7,688 bases of DNA from Patescibacteria group bacterium UBA6102. Its GTDB lineage: Bacteria > Patescibacteriota > Minisyncoccia > Minisyncoccales > UBA5738. The stretch covers positions 3,197 through 10,884 of the forward strand of contig DIWQ01000042.1 in the NCBI GenBank assembly GCA_002423555.1, in the 5' to 3' direction. The stretch's first letter is position 1; the number at the start of each line of letters is the position of its first letter. Under the pieces are notes generated by a model that worked only from the letters and a program-made list of their open reading frames with translations, was not told where the DNA came from and ran no database searches. Position numbers and translations under genes: made by a program. This document shows, one piece after another, positions 1-5,207 of the stretch.

Positions 1-95
1 TAGGAACGGGCGAAAATGTTGTTGCCCTTGTCAATCGCCACCGCTTTGGTGGAAATTGATCCGATGTCCACGCCCAAATATAATTTGTTATCCAT
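1..95 (-). CDS. 2-hydroxyacyl-CoA dehydratase activator-type ATPase (BadF/BadG/BcrA/BcrD family), N-terminus only
   Basis: Partial gene: starts at ATG 95-93 and runs off the left edge after 31 complete codons. The visible N-terminus begins MDNKLYLGVDIGSISTKAV. The GVDIGSxSTK segment is the phosphate-1 loop of the ASKHA fold as found in activators such as HgdC, BcrA/BcrD and BadF/BadG. In that family a homodimer bridged by one [4Fe-4S] cluster uses ATP to push an electron at very low potential onto a dehydratase or reductase partner. The cluster cysteines would lie outside the window and cannot be checked. The start codon overlaps the end of the upstream HgdB-like gene by 8 bases (ATGGATAA), implying translational coupling; no Shine-Dalgarno is visible, only A-tracts. 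Family call is secure from motif plus context; substrate is unknown. Confidence 0.85.
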   Translation of the reverse strand, partial: MDNKLYLGVDIGSISTKAVAIDKGNNIFARS

Positions 96-1164
96 TTTTT
101 TTCTTTTTTTGTTTCATATAAAGCATATCGCAAAATGCCTCCACGCGCGTTTCCAGCCCGGCCTCGGAAGTTTGCGAATCAAAACTGAAATACAAGATTG
201 GCGCGCGCCGGTCGCGGGCAAGATTGTTGAGCGCCGCCATCGCACTCACTTCCGGCATACAGCCGAAGGGTTTTAGGTGAATAATGCCGTCAAATCCTTT
301 TTTAATCAAGGAATTCGCCCGCGCCACAGTTTCGGTGCCATGGGCGCCGATGTGGTGCGTGAGATAAGGATGCGCGGCCGCAAGATGCTTTTTCACAGAC
401 CGATCTCCGGAAAAATATTCCGTCAAGATTCCGGAAACGGTCACGAAACGATGCACCTCTATTTTTCGTTGCGCCAGCTTTTTTTCCAGATAAAAATTGG
501 CAAAGGGCTCCATTAACATATAAAGTTCGCCCACCACGCCCACGCGCAAACAATCGGCGGGCTTGTCAATGTCAATTTGCCGGATTTGGCACAGACATTC
601 GTTTTTGAGGGAAAAAACCGCCCCCAGAGAATATGTCCAGACCAGATCTTCAAGAAATTTCCGGTAGGTTTTTTCCATTTGTCCCGGATGAATTTCAAAA
701 CCGATGTTTTTACGCACACAATCCGAAACCGCGTCAATGCAATGGATTCGCGCCAGGCAAAGCGCCAGACGATGAATGATCCCGGGATAGGTGTTGTGCG
801 GCGCGATCCGCTTGAAATCCTTGATGAAACCGATAACGCTGTTTTTGTTGTTAAGTTTGAAAAATTCAAATTCATAGCCCAGCCGCCGCAGAATTTGTTC
901 CTGCACTTCGGCATAATAGCCGAACCGGCACCCGCCGCCGGCCTGGCAAATAACATCGGCGCCCGCTTCCAGCGCTTCAATGTAGTTGCCCAAATTATAC
1001 TTGAAAGGAATGCAAACCGTTTCCGGACTGTACTTGAATCCCAACTCAATGGTTTTTTTGGTGATCGGCGGCGGCACCAGCGGCCGGCCGATCAGCTCCA
1101 CCAGGCATTTGAAGGCCGAATAATAATCGCCCATATGCGGGAAGCTCACTTTTTTTTCCGGCAT
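88..1164 (-). CDS. HgdB/2-hydroxyacyl-CoA dehydratase-like iron-sulfur protein (activase-associated, HGD-D family)
   Basis: A 358-residue protein of the 2-hydroxyglutaryl-CoA dehydratase D-component superfamily, in the activase-associated branch rather than clearly a catalytic HgdB. Visible hallmarks are an N-terminal KVSFPHMG segment (5-12), ELGFKYSPETVCIPFKYNLG with C51, a CQAGGGCRFGYY stretch with C73 and C79, HLKPFGCMPE with C302, and a C-terminal EAGLETRVEAFCDML (334-348). C51, C79 and C302 are candidate [4Fe-4S] ligands by analogy. In characterised relatives such proteins receive an electron from an ATP-driven activator and hold it on an iron-sulfur cluster; that role is inferred here. 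ATG 1164 is chosen because the conserved KVSFPHMG motif follows immediately. It overlaps the upstream gene by 19 bases and the downstream activator by 8. The C-terminus is a lysine-rich tail made by A-tracts. No CoA-binding partner gene is visible. Confidence 0.87.
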   Translation of the reverse strand: MPEKKVSFPHMGDYYSAFKCLVELIGRPLVPPPITKKTIELGFKYSPETVCIPFKYNLGNYIEALEAGADVICQAGGGCRFGYYAEVQEQILRRLGYEFEFFKLNNKNSVIGFIKDFKRIAPHNTYPGIIHRLALCLARIHCIDAVSDCVRKNIGFEIHPGQMEKTYRKFLEDLVWTYSLGAVFSLKNECLCQIRQIDIDKPADCLRVGVVGELYMLMEPFANFYLEKKLAQRKIEVHRFVTVSGILTEYFSGDRSVKKHLAAAHPYLTHHIGAHGTETVARANSLIKKGFDGIIHLKPFGCMPEVSAMAALNNLARDRRAPILYFSFDSQTSEAGLETRVEAFCDMLYMKQKKKKNG

Positions 1165-2105
1165 TTTTTGAAATTAATCACGTCAACGAAACTTTCCAAA
1201 CGGGTTTGCAATCCCACCCGGCTTTCCAACTCGTCCAAGCTCACGATGATGCTGGGGATGCCCTTCATCTTGCTTTGGCAAAGATTAACCGCCAGCGCGT
1301 CCGGACCGCAAGGAAAAGTGGTTAAAAAAATCATCCCGTCAACCGAATCTTTGTAATATTCGGCCGCGCCCAGCAATTCTTTATGATAGGTCCAATAGAG
1401 CGTTTGGGAAATGTTTTTGGATATTTCTCTGGCACGCGCGGCGTCCAGCCGGTCGGAACAAAGAACGCAAACTCCCGATTTTTCCAGATAATCAATGATC
1501 GGCCGGCCCAAAAAATTGTCCTCCAAAGTATAGGAATGAGCGACGATCAAGATCAAAGGCTTTTCCCCGCGCCGCGCCGCGGCAAATTTTTCCGCCTGCG
1601 CCTCTTTCTTTTCGCGCGCGCTTTTTTCCCACGCGCCCTTGGCTTTCATGTAGGCCGCGATTGCCCGGAACGGATTGCCCGCCAGGCGCGCCCCCAAACG
1701 AATCATACTGCCGGCTTCGGTTTCCAGTTTTTTGGCGTTAACGGAATATTCAATCACTTTGATTCCGGGAAAAACATTGCGCACGGTATCCACCAGCGCC
1801 ATAAACTTGACGCACATTTCCTCGCCGGAATGCAAACACGTGATATGAGGCACAAGAACCGCGTCCGCCTTGTCTTTGAGCCAATCAATATGCCCGACGA
1901 AAATTTTAACCGAAAGACAGCTTTCATCAATCGAAAGGCGCGCGCCGCGGGCGATGATTTCCTTGTTGGTTTCAGGGCTCAAAACAACATTCACCCCCAA
2001 TTCTCGGAAAAAAACTTCCCAGAGCTTGCCGTATTTGTGATACAACAGCGCCCGCGGAATCCCCACCCGCAACTTATTCTTCTTGGCCACTGCCGCGTTT
2101 TCCAC
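1146..2105 (-). CDS. DUF2229/acyl-CoA dehydratase activase-related protein
   Basis: A 319-residue protein matching the DUF2229-type activase-related family, remotely related to HgdB. The start of the domain, RVGIPRALLYHKYGKLW (13-29), is characteristic. It is followed by ESCLSVK with C63, PHITCLHSGEEMC with C90 and C98, a charged alpha-helical linker (about 155-180), FPCGPDALAVN with C266, and GLQTRLESFVDV (298-309). The cysteines are plausible iron-sulfur ligands. The last motif closely parallels that of the next gene, so the two look like paralogous subunits of one complex. The start is GTG 2105; no ATG exists in this frame back to the stop at 2156, and GTG 2090 or TTG 2072 are alternatives. 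A promoter-like element places transcription start at about the GTG. In many bacteria this domain is fused to its partner domains; here it is a separate frame ending in TGA behind an A_AAA_AAG heptamer. Confidence 0.85.
   Translation of the reverse strand: MENAAVAKKNKLRVGIPRALLYHKYGKLWEVFFRELGVNVVLSPETNKEIIARGARLSIDESCLSVKIFVGHIDWLKDKADAVLVPHITCLHSGEEMCVKFMALVDTVRNVFPGIKVIEYSVNAKKLETEAGSMIRLGARLAGNPFRAIAAYMKAKGAWEKSAREKKEAQAEKFAAARRGEKPLILIVAHSYTLEDNFLGRPIIDYLEKSGVCVLCSDRLDAARAREISKNISQTLYWTYHKELLGAAEYYKDSVDGMIFLTTFPCGPDALAVNLCQSKMKGIPSIIVSLDELESRVGLQTRLESFVDVINFKKCRKKK
1149..1155 (-). promoter_or_regulatory. Candidate -1 ribosomal frameshift heptamer A_AAA_AAG
   Basis: On the minus strand the upstream gene ends with zero-frame codons CGG AAA AAA AAG TGA. 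The seven bases A AAA AAG are in the correct phase for tandem slippage, as in the E. coli dnaX site. A one-base backward slip reads GTG AGC TTC next, which is the frame of the downstream HgdB-like gene, just before its conserved SFPHMG. No clear upstream Shine-Dalgarno-type stimulator is seen, and a downstream stimulatory structure is not evident by eye. Ordinary coupled reinitiation at ATG 1164 is an equally possible reading. Confidence 0.4.
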
Positions 2106-2111
2106 AATGGC

Positions 2112-2140
2112 AACATACCATCCCTCTTCCCTTTTGGCAA
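2112..2140 (-). promoter_or_regulatory. Sigma70-like promoter for the dehydratase/activase operon
   Basis: Minus strand: TTGCCA at 2140-2135 (five of six matches to TTGACA), a 17-base spacer, then TATGTT at 2117-2112 (four of six matches to TATAAT, fitting the TAnnnT form). The expected start point about seven bases downstream falls on G2105, the first base of the GTG start codon, so the transcript may be leaderless. Upstream, an inverted repeat ATCCGG-N11-CCGGAT (2156-2178) lies 15 bases from the -35 element and could be an operator, though six-base arms can occur by chance. The stretch 2106-2267 has no convincing gene; a short frame entering it in another phase shows no family resemblance. 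Confidence 0.45.
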
Positions 2141-2251
2141 CCGCCGCCGCAATTTATCCGGCATATTCGCCTCCGGATTATTCATTCCACCCTTCGGGCG
2201 AAAGGTTCCAGCCAACCCCGGTGCAAATCATCCCCCCATTTTCCCGACCAA

Positions 2252-2290
2252 CAAAACAAAAAACCAAATCAGAGGGTCTAACCCTCTGAT
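2252..2290 (-). terminator. Rho-independent terminator (minus strand) at the end of the export operon
   Basis: A perfect 10-base-pair stem, ATCAGAGGGT (2268-2277) against ACCCTCTGAT (2281-2290), with a three-base loop. On the minus strand it is followed by TTTGGTTTTTTGTTTTG, a discontinuous T-tract. It lies downstream of the 164-residue gene and upstream of the dehydratase-type operon, so it should insulate the two. The stem core GGTCTAACCCTC is repeated exactly in the hairpin at 2403-2442. Confidence 0.6.
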
Positions 2291-2330
2291 AAAATTTTAC
2301 CAATGATTCCAGCGCCATTAGCTTGGGTCC

Positions 2331-2384
2331 AAAATTAAAGGGGACTATCCCTCGTTACCGCGAGGGTTAGTCCCCTTTAATTTT
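2331..2384. repeat. 24-bp inverted repeat, bidirectional hairpin/terminator-like element
   Basis: Arms 2331-2354 and 2361-2384 are complementary over 24 bases with a single mismatch (position 2348) and a six-base loop. The outer part is AAAATTAAAGGGG, so a T-rich tail (CCCCTTTAATTTT) follows the GC-rich stem on both strands, as in bidirectional terminators. There is no gene on the plus strand feeding into it. The inner sequence CGCGAGGGTTAG matches the reverse complement of the neighbouring hairpin at 2403-2442. It could be a terminator, a REP-like dispersed repeat, or both. Confidence 0.7.
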
Positions 2385-2402
2385 AAATTCGGATTCTCTG
2401 GG

Positions 2403-2442
2403 AAAGGTCTAACCCTCGCGAGAACGTAAGGGTTAGACCTTT
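2403..2442. repeat. 14-bp inverted repeat sharing the GGTCTAACCCTC core
   Basis: Arms 2403-2416 (AAAGGTCTAACCCT) and 2429-2442 are perfectly complementary with a 12-base loop containing CGCGAG. The 12-base core GGTCTAACCCTC (2406-2417) occurs identically at 2275-2286. On the minus strand its inner sequence CTCGCGAGGGTTAGACC aligns with ACCGCGAGGGTTAGTCC of the 2331-2384 hairpin, so the two elements look like diverged copies in opposite orientation. Only short T-runs flank it, so terminator activity is uncertain. Confidence 0.65.
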
Positions 2443-2469
2443 AAAATACAAATCTTCAGTGAGCAGTTA

Positions 2470-2501
2470 CCCAAAGCGCGGCACAAATGCCGCGCTTTGG
2501 G
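2470..2501. terminator. GC-rich hairpin just after the last gene of the export operon
   Basis: A perfect stem, CCAAAGCGCGGCA (2471-2483) against TGCCGCGCTTTGG (2488-2500), extendable by one C-G pair, with a four-base loop. It begins 20 bases after the stop codon of the 164-residue gene in the minus direction. A T-run (GTTTTT) follows it only on the plus strand; on the minus strand it is preceded by an A-tract but not followed by T residues. It may therefore protect the 3' end of the operon message, or act as a weak or factor-dependent terminator, rather than being a classical minus-strand terminator. Confidence 0.45.
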
Positions 2502-2520
2502 GAGGTTTTTGGCTGAATTT

Positions 2521-3015
2521 TTACATTACGGGCTGGACAGCGGGGTCTTCTTGATTTTCATCGGCCGGGGCGGCCGGAGCGGCCGGCGGGGTTCCGGCGG
2601 AACGCGCCGGCGCGCCGATTTGGATGTTACTGGCGACGATACTGCCGTCCGTGCCGGCCGTTCCCGCTGCCGTTACCGACTGGCCGACCGCCAGATCGCC
2701 CGATTGCGCCGCGGTAAAGTTGCCGATTGAGGTTTTTTCGGAAAAGAAAACGATTTTTGACGCGCCATCCGCGGATTTGACGGTAACGCTGTCGCCGTCA
2801 ACGGCGGTGATTTCGCCGATAACCATTCCCCCGCCGCCATTGCGATTGGCGCGCGCGCCACTATTCCCCGCCGCGGCGCCGGGCATTCCCTGAAAATTCC
2901 TTGCCGCCGGAAACGCAGACGCGCTTTTGCTCTCTTGATACTTCATTCCGCCAAAAAACGCCCCTCCCCCAACCGCTACAACCACCAATGAAACAACGAA
3001 TATATTTTTGCTCAT
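2521..3015 (-). CDS. Membrane-anchored secreted protein with DUF5666-like OB/beta domain
   Basis: A 164-residue protein. A single hydrophobic segment at residues 4-23 (FVVSLVVVAVGGGAFFGG) acts as a signal anchor. A Gly/Ala/Asn-rich linker (35-64) follows, then a beta-rich module at about 65-134 with the GEITAVDGDSVTVKSADG pattern and SGDLAVGQSVTAAG. This resembles DUF5666-like small OB-type domains. A Pro/Ala-rich acidic tail (135-164) ends the chain. There are no cysteines or catalytic motifs. It is the last gene of the export operon, 110 bases after the permease, and its ATG has no Shine-Dalgarno. It may be a periphery component or cargo of the pump; that is inference from position only. 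Family assignment is moderate because such low-complexity proteins diverge quickly. Confidence 0.75.
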   Translation of the reverse strand: MSKNIFVVSLVVVAVGGGAFFGGMKYQESKSASAFPAARNFQGMPGAAAGNSGARANRNGGGGMVIGEITAVDGDSVTVKSADGASKIVFFSEKTSIGNFTAAQSGDLAVGQSVTAAGTAGTDGSIVASNIQIGAPARSAGTPPAAPAAPADENQEDPAVQPVM

Positions 3016-3020
3016 GTTTT

Positions 3021-3126
3021 AAATTAAAAATTGAAAATGAAAAGGTAAAAATAAATTTTAAATTGAAATAATTTTTAATTTTACATTTTCGTTTTTCATT
3101 TTTAGGTTTTAATTTTTAATTTTTAT
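3021..3126. repeat. 7-base-periodic A-rich/T-rich inverted spacer between permease and anchored protein
   Basis: The spacer is almost only A and T and is organised in 7-base units. Four A-rich units run from 3024 to 3051 (TTAAAAA, TTGAAAA, TGAAAAG, GTAAAAA). After a short centre, eight T-rich units run without interruption from 3071 to 3126 with form NTTTTNN (for example ATTTTAC, ATTTTCG, TTTTTCA). The two halves are roughly complementary and can fold into a long weak hairpin. The last T-rich unit runs into the permease stop codon. The spacer at 5111-5207 has the same plan. Any promoter inside it cannot be distinguished from the background. Confidence 0.65.
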
Positions 3127-4349
3127 CATTCATATCTTAATGCCGTAATCGGATCCATTTTGGCCGCGCGCGCGGCGGGATAATAACCGAAAACGATACC
3201 AATCACTGCCGACACGCCGAATGCCAGCAAGACCGATGCCAACGAAATCTCCGTGGCGGTATTGCCGAATTTTTCCACCGCCCAACTGGCCAATCCGCCC
3301 GCGCCCGTGCCGACAACGCCGCCCACAAAAGTGAGCGTCACCGCTTCGGCAAGAAACTGCACCGCGATATCGCCTCTCTTGGCGCCCACCGCCTTGCGCA
3401 AACCGATCTCGCGCGTGCGCTCGGTAACAGTGGTGAGCATCATATTCATAATGCCGATCCCGCCCACCAATAGCGAAATGCCGGCGATTGACGCCAGCAA
3501 AATCGTTAATGTGCCGGCGATTGACGACGCGCTTTCCACGATATCGGCTTGATTCATAATTTGGAAATCAATGCTGGCCTCATCGGTGATTTTATGCCGC
3601 GTCATCAACAGCGCCGTGATGTCGGCTTCCATTTGCTCCAAAATTTCCTGGCTTTCCCCTTGGATATTGATCATTCCCACCCGGTTATTGCCCGAAATAT
3701 ATTGCTGGGCGGTTGACAGCGGAATATAAATTGCGTCGTCGGCATTACTCATTCCGCTCCCGCCCTTGGCGGCGGTAACTCCGACAACTTTAAAATCCAT
3801 ATTGCTGAAACGAACCGTCTGGCCGATCGGATCAACCCCCTCGCCGAATAAATCTTCCGCGGTCGTCGGCCCCAGCACCGCCACTTTTGATTTGGCGTTA
3901 TTGTGCGCCGGCGTGATGAACGAACCGCTTCCAATTTCAACATTGCGCACCTCTCCGTAAGTGTCGGTAACTCCATAGACCGTCGTGTTGGTATTGGTCC
4001 CCTTGGCGGTAATCTGCAATCGTGTGGAATATTGCGGCGCCACCGTCTTCACTCCCTCAATCTGTTCGGTAATCGCCTCCGCGTCGTCCAGCGTCAGTGT
4101 TTGCGCGCCGCCTCTGCCGGCGCTCACCTGCTGGCCCACGCCGCGCTGCATTCCGGGCGACACCATCAGCAAGTTTGATCCCAGCGATTCAATGCTGGAA
4201 GTGATGGTCCCCGATGCACCCTGCCCAATGGAAACCATCGCAATCACCGAACCGATGCCGATGACAATGCCCAAAACCGTCAATCCCGAACGGGCTTTAT
4301 TGGCAAGAAGGGAAAAAAATGTTTGTTCCAATAAATCGGAAATTTTCAT
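3126..4349 (-). CDS. MacB/FtsX-type ABC transporter permease
   Basis: A 407-residue permease of the MacB/type VII ABC class without a fused ATPase domain. A short N-terminal amphipathic stretch leads to TM1 (about 22-42, GLTVLGIVIGIGSVIAMVSIG). A large extracytoplasmic MacB periplasmic core domain follows at about 45-275, then TM2 (about 278-303), the coupling segment ERTREIGLRKAVGAKR (310-325) that contacts the ATPase, TM3 (about 332-355) and TM4 (about 370-393). The chain ends in PAARAAKMDPITALRYE, the usual C-terminal signature of the family. The length is normal for a stand-alone MacB-like permease such as YknZ. It follows the ATPase gene by 20 bases. Such pumps use ATP to drive a mechanical movement of the outer domain rather than carrying cargo through the membrane; cargo may be peptides, lipoproteins or antimicrobials, but nothing here fixes it. 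Confidence 0.93.
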   Translation of the reverse strand: MKISDLLEQTFFSLLANKARSGLTVLGIVIGIGSVIAMVSIGQGASGTITSSIESLGSNLLMVSPGMQRGVGQQVSAGRGGAQTLTLDDAEAITEQIEGVKTVAPQYSTRLQITAKGTNTNTTVYGVTDTYGEVRNVEIGSGSFITPAHNNAKSKVAVLGPTTAEDLFGEGVDPIGQTVRFSNMDFKVVGVTAAKGGSGMSNADDAIYIPLSTAQQYISGNNRVGMINIQGESQEILEQMEADITALLMTRHKITDEASIDFQIMNQADIVESASSIAGTLTILLASIAGISLLVGGIGIMNMMLTTVTERTREIGLRKAVGAKRGDIAVQFLAEAVTLTFVGGVVGTGAGGLASWAVEKFGNTATEISLASVLLAFGVSAVIGIVFGYYPAARAAKMDPITALRYE

Positions 4350-4369
4350 AAATAAATGCGTTTTTAGAG

Positions 4370-5101
4370 TTAAATTTGTTTCCGGTCGGCAACGCCGGGA
4401 ATGCCGATCTTCTTGTTTTGGTTTTTGCGGTCGTCAACAATCATTCCGTCGCGGACGGCGATGATGCGATCGGCATATTCGGCAATGTCCGGTTCATGAG
4501 TGATTAAAATGATCGTGTGCCCCTGCGTTTCGTTCAACGACTGAAAGGTCTCCATCACGATTTCGCCGGTCTTGGTGTCCAAATTGCCGGTGGGCTCGTC
4601 GGCCAGAATGATTGACGGATTATTCACCAAGGCGCGGGCAATCGCCACTCTTTGCATCTGGCCGCCGGAAAGCTGGTTGGTGCGGTGTTGATGGTATTCC
4701 GGCCCCAGGCCCGCGCATGCCAGCGCAGCACGGGCACGATCCTCGCGCGCCGTTTTATCAACACCCGCGTAGACCAACGGCAAACAAACATTGCGCAGAA
4801 CCGTGGCGCGCGGCAAAAGATTGAATGATTGGAACACGAAACCGATTTTGTTTTTTCTGATTTCAGCCAGATCGTCATCGGAATATCCGGCAACATTTTT
4901 CCCGTCCAAAAAATAATCTCCCGATGTCGGAGTGTCCAACATTCCCAAAATATGCATCAGCGTGGATTTGCCCGATCCCGACGGTCCGATTATCGCCACA
5001 AATTCTCCGTCATCAACAGAAAACGACACGCCCTTCAACACTTTGGCGGCTTCACTCGCGCCCGTTTGATAAATCTTGGTGATATTTTTACATTCAATCA
5101 T
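4370..5101 (-). CDS. ABC transporter ATP-binding protein, MacB/LolD/YknY type
   Basis: A 243-residue nucleotide-binding domain with every required motif: Walker A GPSGSGKST (39-47), Q-loop FQSFNLLPR with Q91, signature LSGGQ (144-148), Walker B IILADEP with catalytic E169, D-loop GNLD (172-175) and switch H202 (THEP). The VFQSFNLLPRATVLRNV stretch is typical of the MacB/LolD/FtsE-like group. A 20-residue basic tail after about residue 223 is dispensable in the family. It is encoded between the adaptor and the permease and must pair with the latter, whose coupling helix is intact. ATG 5101 starts directly at MIECKNITKIY, the canonical beginning of the domain. No Shine-Dalgarno is seen; the upstream bases are the 7-base-periodic spacer. 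Confidence 0.95.
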   Translation of the reverse strand: MIECKNITKIYQTGASEAAKVLKGVSFSVDDGEFVAIIGPSGSGKSTLMHILGMLDTPTSGDYFLDGKNVAGYSDDDLAEIRKNKIGFVFQSFNLLPRATVLRNVCLPLVYAGVDKTAREDRARAALACAGLGPEYHQHRTNQLSGGQMQRVAIARALVNNPSIILADEPTGNLDTKTGEIVMETFQSLNETQGHTIILITHEPDIAEYADRIIAVRDGMIVDDRKNQNKKIGIPGVADRKQI

Positions 5102-5110
5102 GGAAAGAAG

Positions 5111-5207
5111 TCAAAACTCAAAAGTTAAAAGTCAAAACCATAAATCAAAACTTTAAAACTTTTAATTTTCGTTTTTACTTTTTCATTTTTCGTTTTTAAT
5201 TTTATCT
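5111..5207. repeat. 7-base-periodic A-rich/T-rich inverted spacer between adaptor and ATPase
   Basis: A-rich heptamers of form TYAAAAS are packed head to tail at 5111-5138 (TCAAAAC, TCAAAAG, TTAAAAG, TCAAAAC), with another copy at 5145-5151. They are followed by T-rich heptamers at 5166-5200 (TTTTCGT, TTTTACT, TTTTCAT, TTTTCGT, TTTTAAT), the last leading into the adaptor stop codon. The halves are imperfectly complementary. The layout matches the other spacer at 3021-3126, although the units differ in sequence. It resembles the heptameric short tandem repeats known between genes in some bacteria; its function is unknown. Confidence 0.7.

Noticed and set aside
95..110. Second A_AAA_AAG site near the end of the HgdB-like gene as a frameshift signal
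   Set aside because: A -1 slip there enters the third frame, not the activator frame; reaching the activator would need a +1 shift. Ordinary 8-base overlap coupling explains the junction.
577..1356. Long plus-strand open frame opposite the dehydratase-type genes
   Set aside because: It is antisense to two well-recognised genes, resembles no family, and spans the boundary between them; it is a by-product of codon bias.
1991..2215. Short minus-strand frame covering the leader and N-terminus of the DUF2229-like gene
   Set aside because: It overlaps the promoter and the conserved N-terminus in another phase, is rich in Arg/Lys/Pro, and shows no family resemblance; no evidence of a frameshifted N-terminus.
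1383..2306. 307-codon plus-strand open frame
   Set aside because: It is antisense to the DUF2229-like gene, has low-complexity basic/aromatic composition, and runs into the terminator hairpin; no domain signal.
2268..2501. CRISPR array or tRNA/riboswitch in the hairpin-rich spacer
   Set aside because: Units differ in length and spacing with no constant direct repeat, there is no cloverleaf, and no riboswitch core could be recognised.
2470..2512. Plus-strand terminator from the GC-rich hairpin followed by GTTTTT
   Set aside because: No plus-strand gene lies upstream, so the T-run on that strand has no transcript to end; kept only as an operon-end hairpin.
1146..3128. Alternative genetic code with UGA as glycine
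   Set aside because: UGA ends both the DUF2229-like gene and the permease at the expected family C-termini, and no in-frame UGA interrupts any recognised gene.
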